Below, one piece after another: positions 29,101 through 34,178 of a stretch of DNA of 34,178 nt. This DNA is from Chara braunii. Its lineage: Eukaryota; Streptophyta; Charophyceae; Charales; Characeae. Positions within the stretch are counted from its first letter, which is position 1. The number at the start of each line of letters is the position of its first letter. A program made the position numbers and the translations under genes. The notes beneath the pieces were generated by a model. It was not told the origin of the DNA. It searched no databases and saw nothing but the letters and a program-made list of their open reading frames with translations. The stretch is from contig BFEA01000392.1 in the NCBI GenBank assembly GCA_003427395.1, positions 98,808 to 132,985 on the forward strand. Direction: 5' to 3'.

Positions 29101-29523
29101 CTCTCGTCTAGTCCCTACTCGTCCCCTGAAACGCATCTAAGTCCCTGTTTCTTCTGTACTTTGCCTATGGTCCCGGACCAAGAAGGGTCACATCCGGGAG
29201 GGCCCAGTTTTCTTTTATGGGTACAGTGTAGTCGGTGTCATACAGTCAAATCTCACGGACAGTGTGTCAGGTACCGAAGTGAAAAGACATGGGTCTGTCC
29301 CAACTGTAGAACGGACCAAGTCCCTACCGAGAAGCGGTATCTGGACGCCAGAACAGCCGACGGATTTGCGCCAAGTGCCCGCCGGGCAGAAACCTGGACG
29401 GACCTTCTGTTGCTACGGAGGCTGTCAGGCGACTCTCTGTCAGAACTTACTAAAGCTGAGAGGCGGAGAGTCACGGAGCGGGCGCAGGACTATCGATGGC
29501 AGGGACCGACGTTACAAAAATGA
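29101..29523 (+). pseudogene. PHD-like zinc finger and integrase lead-in of element 3
   Basis: Frame 1 is open from at least 29080. The residues CFFC (29146-29157), WVQCSRC, SHGQC and TWVCPNC (to 29307) give the order Cys-x2-Cys ... Cys-x2-Cys-x5-His-x2-Cys ... Trp-x-Cys-Pro-x-Cys. This is the Cys4-His-Cys3 pattern with the conserved Trp of a PHD finger, whose usual job is to read histone H3 tails. The first loop (23 residues) is slightly long and the last (10) slightly short. After it, ELTKAERRRVTERAQDYRW resembles the lead-in of Ty3/Gypsy integrases. A TGA at 29521-29523 interrupts it. A chance or degenerate Cys-rich linker cannot be excluded. Confidence 0.6.
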
Positions 29524-30798
29524 AAAATCGATGATGACGGAGGGTCTAGCTGGTTAACGGTTCCACACCCTCTCGCTAGGTTCGATTGGACGCGAGCCGC
29601 TCATGAAGAGGATGCGGTCCATTTCGCGGTCAAGTACACGAAAAAAGTCATAGAAAAGAACGGATGGTACTGGTCGGGAATTCGGGAAGATGTGAAATAC
29701 ATCGTTCAAAATTGCCCCGCCTGCGCGGCGGACAAGGTGCCGGTACATATGCCTCGGACGATGGTGCCCACTCGTGTAGAGCGCCCCTTTCAGAGGGTTA
29801 GCATCGATACGACGGATATCAACGTTCCGAGAGGTCCCGTCGATTAGGGAGAACTCAATATTCTTTTAGTAGCCGTCGATCATTTTTCAAAATGGGTCTA
29901 GGCATACCCTATGACCAGCCGGAATTCGCAGGAGGTAGCCTGGTACGTAAATCGATTTTTGTGCATGCATCTAGACGTAGAAGAGGTACACATGAACAAT
30001 GGGTCGGAATTTCAAGGCAAAGTAGAACGTCACCTAGTTAGGGCGGACGTTAAGATTATCTACTTGTCGGGCCATTGGCCTCGAGCCAATGGCCTGGTAG
30101 AGAATGCCAACCGACTGATTAAGACCGCCCTTAGACGGAATATCACCGCGGGAGACACCCGGCCCTGGCCGATCATTGTCGACCACATCTTGGTCATTTA
30201 TCGGACTAACCCACACGGTAGTACTGGGGTGTCCCCCTTTCAACTGAGAACCAATAGTGTCCCTCGGGTGCAATTGTCCCCCTTAGTAGGTACGGAAGTT
30301 AGAGCAACACGGGCCCAGTCACGAGATAAGGCCCGCCACTACATGGACTTAATGGCTAGGGCCTATCCCCCATTAGCTCGCCGTCGACAGCAGGCCGTAG
30401 ATCGGACACATCAACGGCAGATCCATGATTACGAGAATCGACACGCGTCGGAGGGACCACTGCCCCGCTATAAAGTTGGGGACTTGGTACAGGTACGGAA
30501 ATCTGCGCGCTCCTCCAAGATCCACCCGCGCTACACACGCATTTACAAGGTCACGAAAGTTGGCGCACAGGGACAACACTCCGTGAAGCTGATTCCCCGT
30601 CACAACTCCCAGGCGCGACCGCTGACACGGCACGCTGCCGCGCTCCGGCCCTTCCAGCCATCGCTGGGTCCCCTACGGACCCCCGCTCCTGCGAGATCAC
30701 CCTCTCCTTCTTCATCCTCCTCCTCTTCCCGATCTGCCTCGTCCATTGGTGCTGAGAGTTTCAGGGAGCCGGATGAACGATTGCCAGTCGGAGCATGA
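29524..30798 (+). pseudogene. pol: Integrase of element 3
   Basis: It continues frame 1 after the TGA at 29521. The zinc domain is AHEEDAVHF followed by NCPAC. The core has VSIDTTDI with the first Asp. The second catalytic residue lies in VHMNNGSEFQG, where the usual Asp is Asn. The Glu is in ANGLVENANRL. Two TAG codons at 29845-29847 and 29899-29901 interrupt it. The C-terminal part has PRYKVGDLVQVRKSAR and IYKVTKVGAQGQHSVKLIPR, like GPY/F domains, and ends in a Ser-rich tail. No chromodomain is seen. The end overlaps the start of the next frame by 26 bases. Confidence 0.85.
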
Positions 30799-31321
30799 GC
30801 CCCTCGAGCACTTCCAGACGCCACTTGCAGATCGCTTGTTGCGGCATCGGCTCAATGAGGAAAGGCAGTTGCGGTACGACATCCAGCAGGTGAACGTGCC
30901 AGCGCCCGGGGTTGCTGATTTGGCGGCGCACTCGTTGCTTTGCGATCGGCTGACGTATGCGGGGGTGTACGTGGACGTGACACAGTTGCCTGGCCGGGAG
31001 ACGACCCGAGTATTCATTGAGTTCCGCGCGCTCCAAGTGGCACCCAACTTCGTGCACAGCGTCGCCACCTTCATCGGAGACTTGATGATCCTACCGCAGC
31101 CGAATCGGGAGCCGGTGCGCAGCTTTGTGCGCGAATACGCGGTGGAAGCGGCCAGATCAATGGCCAGATTGCAAGGACGGGGCGGACAACAATTCACAGC
31201 CCACGAAGTGCTGCTGCATAGGGCAGAGGACAGACCGATTGCGTTGGTGTCGCTGCTCCCCGCGCTTCTCCCTCCCGCTGCTCCTCTCAACTTCCAAGCT
31301 ATTCCCCCTGTCCCGTACTAA
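30773..31321 (+). CDS. Extra ORF A of element 3, unknown function
   Basis: 182 residues from the first ATG (30773), in a different frame from integrase. I recognise no known family. N-terminal helices (LADRLLRHRLNEERQLRYD) are followed by a compact alpha/beta stretch: LLCDRLTYAGVYVDV, TRVFIEFRALQVAPNFVH, SVATFIGDLMIL, then a basic helix SFVREYAVEAARSMARL. The strand-strand-strand-helix order resembles a double-stranded-RNA-binding fold, but this is only a visual impression. The C-terminus is hydrophobic and Pro-rich (SLLPALLPPAAPLNFQ). The stop TAA at 31319-31321 is followed directly by the ATG of ORF B. It lies where some LTR elements carry env-like or other accessory genes. Confidence 0.65.
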   Translation: MNDCQSEHEPLEHFQTPLADRLLRHRLNEERQLRYDIQQVNVPAPGVADLAAHSLLCDRLTYAGVYVDVTQLPGRETTRVFIEFRALQVAPNFVHSVATFIGDLMILPQPNREPVRSFVREYAVEAARSMARLQGRGGQQFTAHEVLLHRAEDRPIALVSLLPALLPPAAPLNFQAIPPVPY

Positions 31322-32278
31322 ATGCCTCCCTTCTTCTCCTACACCACCCTCCCCTACCAGCTCACGGAGGGCCCTTATCCCATGCGCGAGTTCTCGAAGT
31401 ATTTGGTAGAGCTAACTGACGTGGAGCCGCTGCCCTTCGCCGACGAAGACGCGTGGGAGTTGCACCGTGCGCTGTACAAGTCGGTGGCGCTGGGAATGTT
31501 CCGGTTCTTCGTGGATCACGAAGACCACTGCATCGGGGAGCACTTCGTCGTCTACTACGTCATCACATGGCCCAAGCCAGCGGAGAAGGAAGGGACGGGG
31601 GCGCTGTACCCCTTTGCCCAGCTCCAGACGATCGATCCGGGATTGTTGGAGCTCATACATCTTGAGCTCCTCTCCATTGCGCAAGTGATCGCGAGCGAGG
31701 AGGAGGAGATCCAACCACGATTGCGGACGGCGACGGCCCCGTGGAGGACCTACAACACGGTCGTCATCCCGGATTACATCGCGCAGGGGGCGGAGAGATT
31801 GGAGGACTTCCCGGAGGAAAGGCCGTTGCGGCCTCCCTCGTCGTATTCTCGACCAGCGCCACCAAAGGCCCCTAAGAAGACGCCGAAGAGGAAGAGATGC
31901 CACCCGTCGCGAGGAGCGCAAGGCAGCAGGATCGGCGGCGGCGAGGAAGTGATTCAGCCCACGCGTGCGGCGACGCTCGTTAAGGAGATAGTCGTGCCAT
32001 CGCCGCCCTTTCCGCGTGTGCCCGATCTCAATCTTGATGGAGCCGGGCCATCAGCAGCAGCAGAAACCGGAGGAGGAAGCCGAATGGGATATCCGGATCC
32101 CATATTCAGACCCCCCGTCCTCGCGGGACCTCTCCGTTCCCGCCAGCCACCCCGGGGTGCCCCGGTCATTGACATTAGTAGTTCCTCCGAGCCGGACGGT
32201 CCATCCGACAGAGGTGGACTTCATGGTGGAACCCACCACCATCAGGCTCGAGGCCATCGCGGGGGCGCCGCGCCCTGA
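31322..32278 (+). CDS. Extra ORF B of element 3, unknown, NLS- and SIM-like motifs
   Basis: 318 residues, starting at the ATG next to the ORF A stop and in the same frame. Residues 1-130 look folded (REFSKYLVELTDVEPLPF, ALYKSVALGMFRFFVDHED, EHFVVYYVITW, YPFAQLQTI, LELIHLELLSIAQVI). A Pro-rich linker follows with a basic run, PKKTPKRKR at about residues 184-192, like a nuclear localisation signal. Later comes VIDISSSSEPD (from residue 282, base 32165), which fits a SUMO-interaction motif followed by Ser and acidic residues. The last ~25 residues, His/Gly-rich, are probably off-frame, since ORF C picks up there in frame 3. No known family recognised, and no signal peptide or membrane span, so an envelope role is unlikely. 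Confidence 0.62.
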   Translation: MPPFFSYTTLPYQLTEGPYPMREFSKYLVELTDVEPLPFADEDAWELHRALYKSVALGMFRFFVDHEDHCIGEHFVVYYVITWPKPAEKEGTGALYPFAQLQTIDPGLLELIHLELLSIAQVIASEEEEIQPRLRTATAPWRTYNTVVIPDYIAQGAERLEDFPEERPLRPPSSYSRPAPPKAPKKTPKRKRCHPSRGAQGSRIGGGEEVIQPTRAATLVKEIVVPSPPFPRVPDLNLDGAGPSAAAETGGGSRMGYPDPIFRPPVLAGPLRSRQPPRGAPVIDISSSSEPDGPSDRGGLHGGTHHHQARGHRGGAAP

Positions 32279-32669
32279 TCCGGCCTGGGAGCCATATCTG
32301 ACACCCCCTTTTCAAGGGTGTATTGCGGCGCGATTGGCTGGGACGCTCATTTACGAGACCGGGCGGCGTCCCAATGCGATGTACCACTTCCTTGTCTTCG
32401 CGGCGCAGAAGCGTGAGCGGCGGCCTTACACCGAGACTCATGTGGTGATGACGGGTCCGGGGCCCCGATCGGTGCGCAAACGGGTGGTGCGAGCGGTGGT
32501 GGATCTGGCGCCCCGTGTCTTGTCTCATGTGTCGGGGGCTTTCCTCTATCCCTCGTTCATGCAGCACCACTTCCATGAGGAAGATGCGCCGACGACTCCC
32601 GCGGCAATGGCCGCTTTTCTTCTGCCTATTCCGCCCCCTCTCAATCCCGACATAGATCACTTCCTCTGA
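32016..32669 (+). CDS. Extra ORF C of element 3, unknown; likely continues ORF B
   Basis: The meaningful part starts at about 32205 (EVDFMVEPTTIRLEAIAG), where ORF B loses sense, so B and C were probably one protein of about 450 residues split by a frameshift. The folded part is GCIAARLAGTLIYETG, MYHFLVFAAQKRERRPYTET, HVVMTGPG and a basic helix RSVRKRVVRAVVDLAPRVL. It resembles the modules of ORFs A and B in order of strands and final helix. The tail is Pro-rich and ends in NPDIDHFL. No known family is recognised. Confidence 0.58.
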   Translation: MCPISILMEPGHQQQQKPEEEAEWDIRIPYSDPPSSRDLSVPASHPGVPRSLTLVVPPSRTVHPTEVDFMVEPTTIRLEAIAGAPRPDPAWEPYLTPPFQGCIAARLAGTLIYETGRRPNAMYHFLVFAAQKRERRPYTETHVVMTGPGPRSVRKRVVRAVVDLAPRVLSHVSGAFLYPSFMQHHFHEEDAPTTPAAMAAFLLPIPPPLNPDIDHFL

Positions 32670-32760
32670 TCACCCCCGTCCACCTTTCCCCTGTTCTCTC
32701 CTTCTCCTTCTCTTTACCGCCTTCTTCTCCTATCTCCAAAGTTCGCGCGATGGTACGCGC

Positions 32761-32786
32761 TTTATATATATATATAAAAAAAAAAG
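32761..32786. repeat. TA microsatellite and A-run
   Basis: A (TA)n run is followed by about ten A, 90 bases after the end of ORF C. It lies in the 32670-32984 non-coding stretch between ORF C and the 3' LTR. That stretch otherwise holds only the hairpins listed separately and a purine-rich GGGAGGAGGCGATGGAGGAT at about 32831-32850, which may be a polypurine tract. Confidence 0.8.
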
Positions 32787-32787
32787 G

Positions 32788-32954
32788 GCCAGCTGACGAT
32801 GAAGGGGCCGCCCGATCGAATGTATACTATGGGAGGAGGCGATGGAGGATGCAGGACGCATCCACGTAGATTAGAAAGATGATCGGGCCAGCTGACGAAG
32901 AAGAGGCCGCCCGATCATCCAACATATGATGATATCAGCAGTCGGGAGACTGCT
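32788..32954 (+). repeat. Hairpin cluster before the 3' LTR
   Basis: A unit GGGCCAGCTGACGA...GGCCGCCCGATC occurs at about 32787-32818 and again at 32885-32916. The second copy sits in a perfect 11-bp stem, GATGATCGGGC / GCCCGATCATC (32878-32888 and 32909-32919). A second stem, AGCAGTC / GACTGCT (32937-32943 and 32948-32954) with loop GGGA, is followed by AATTTTT. They may be RNA structures at the 3' end of the element transcript. Confidence 0.7.
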
Positions 32955-32984
32955 AATTTTTCGGAACCCCCTGCGTATCACAGA

Positions 32985-34143
32985 TGTGATAAGCTCAGAT
33001 CCGTACCGCGCGGCTTGCCGTATCCCTGAGGAAAAATCCCGCGGAAGCCCCGAAGTATGGACGCGGATAGAAAGGGGTTTTCTTTCTTTTTGCTTTTGTT
33101 TTCTTTTTGAAACGGCTTTTTCATTTTGTTTGGTTAATATCTCTCGCGGGCGAATAGCGGCCGCGGTATGAAAACCAAGAAACGGGTGCGGTTGGGACTT
33201 TTTGAATTTTTGCGCGCACGCGCCCAAGCTCCGATTTCTTCGCACGTCTCGCATCCCCGTTTCTTGCTTTGCATCCTCGCGCCATCTTCCCTTCTTGCTG
33301 CGCGCATTTTCCCCATGCCGGACTCTTCGTCTTCCCCTCCGCCCAGCTCGATCCTTACCCCGCAAAGTGATTGGCCGCGTAGTTGGGATGCTCGGATCAA
33401 TGTGGAGAGCGGGAAACCGCGCGCGACTTGAACGGACACCCCAATCACATAGGACCATGCCATCCCACGGGTCGAACCCCCTAACTCCCCACCTTCCTCC
33501 TGTCCTGCTCATCTACAACCTGCGCTGCCCGCACCTCGCGCTGACAACCCGCCGCCTCCCGCGCTATAAATTTGCGCAACCCTCTCCTCTCTCTCTCTTT
33601 GATCTCGGCTGCAATGCTGCGCGAGCTATGCGCGAGAGTCCGCGGCGCCGAATAGGCTCGACGAGCCCAAGGACGGGCGGAGTGACGACGTGGGGTGGAC
33701 CCGCGGTAGTCTTGGGGCGAAGCAGTCGGAGGGACTGAGCAGTGGTGGGGATTGGACGCCGGCCGCGGCAAGGCCTTGTGGCTATGGTGGTCGGTGGTCT
33801 TGGGGAGTTTTGAAGGTTGCGCCTGGGGGCGGCAATTCATTGAAATTTTTGTGTACAAGAAGGACTCGCTTTTATCTCCATTGCTGCTTTGTCTATGCAT
33901 GTCGTGTGTGTGAAGCCCCGAGTGATGGGAGCTGGTGATGCGCACGAGTGATGTCGAAGGTCCATGAATGATTAGATGTCCTGTCAAAGTTTGTTGATTG
34001 CATGCATGTATGTGTGTATGTACTCATCCGGGCGGGGATGGGGAACTGAACTGGGGGACGTCTGCTTAGGAGTACGAGTGTGTTGATCCGGTTATTCCCC
34101 TCCCCTCTGTGGTCTTTCCTGCGCTCGTGCGCGGTCTCGGCGT

Positions 34144-34178
<35 letters not shown>
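32985..34178 (+). repeat. 3' LTR of element 3 (cut by window end)
   Basis: Starts TGTGATAAGCTCAGATC and follows the 5' LTR base by base with scattered, mostly transition, differences. It has 19 extra bases near 33441-33460 (within AATCACATAGGACCATGCC). It ends in the CT microsatellite at the window edge, the place where the N gap starts in the 5' copy. No purine tract sits immediately before it, so the LTR start may be a few bases off, or the tract is decayed. Confidence 0.85.
33369..33570 (+). promoter_or_regulatory. CCAAT and TATA boxes of element 3 3' LTR
   Basis: GATTGG at 33369-33374 and TATAAA at 33565-33570 match the 5' copy, with the spacing widened by the 19-base insertion. An active promoter here would transcribe out of the element into the right flank. 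Confidence 0.55.

Larger units (their letters stand above)
22415..34178 (+). mobile_element. Element 3: large Ty3/Gypsy element with extra ORFs
   Basis: Long direct repeats start at 22415 and 32985. They flank a tRNA-Met type primer site, gag, pre-protease block, protease, RT-RNase H, PHD-like finger, integrase and three extra open frames. The element is at least 11.7 kb; its 3' LTR runs out of the window. Decay is seen as a gag frameshift, a TAA after gag, a 71-bp duplication in RT, stops at 29022, 29521, 29845 and 29899, and changed catalytic residues in RT and integrase. In the first ~190 aligned LTR bases I count eight substitutions, so insertion was not very recent. Confidence 0.85.

Noticed and set aside
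30773-31321. ORF A as an envelope protein
   Set aside because: No signal peptide, no transmembrane anchor, no glycosylation-rich ectodomain; only the position after pol is env-like.

Overview
The window contains no recognisable host gene. It is a stack of transposable elements, most of them decayed, of the kind that fills large plant or streptophyte-alga genomes. Evidence for that setting is a chromodomain Ty3/Gypsy element, retroelements with DUF-free Gag zinc knuckles and CCAAT/TATA LTR promoters, a tRNA-Met type primer binding site, tRNA-derived SINE-like repeats, L1-like LINE scraps and TTTAGGG-like telomeric motifs. A charophyte such as Chara is my guess, but only a weak one. One run of 510 N and five single N show that this is a draft assembly.

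Layout. (1) 1-9.3 kb, plus strand: element 1, a chromovirus. It has a pyrimidine-rich leader with three dyad repeats, then gag, protease-RT, RNase H, integrase, chromodomain and a non-coding tail. Frameshifts, stops and a changed RT active site make it dead. (2) 9.7-13.0 kb: a LINE endonuclease remnant, short hairpins, a ~250-bp inverted-repeat pair and copies of two tRNA-derived SINE-like families. (3) 13.7-15.1 kb: an LTR-like sequence in plus orientation. (4) 15.1-21.6 kb, minus strand: element 2, a decayed Ty3/Gypsy element whose 3' part is lost. Its own LTR-like end at 20.2-21.6 kb is a diverged, inverted relative of block 3. (5) 21.8-22.4 kb: the 3' end of a LINE and a SINE-like repeat. 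(6) 22.4-34.2 kb, plus strand: element 3, a large Ty3/Gypsy element of the same lineage as element 2. It has long LTRs (the 5' one interrupted by the N gap, the 3' one cut by the window end), a TGGTATCAGAGC primer site, gag, a pre-protease domain, protease, RT-RNase H, a PHD-like zinc finger, integrase, and then three extra open frames before the 3' LTR.

The most unusual part is element 3. It carries a Cys4-His-Cys3 (PHD-like) finger between RNase H and integrase. It also has about 1.9 kb of extra coding capacity (ORFs A, B and C) after pol, with a nuclear-localisation-like run, a SUMO-interaction-like motif, and what looks to me like the same small alpha/beta module in each of the three. Elements 2 and 3 also share an unnamed conserved block just before the protease. 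Their comparison suggests that gag and protease were once one reading frame. All functional statements about the extra ORFs are inference from sequence read by eye.
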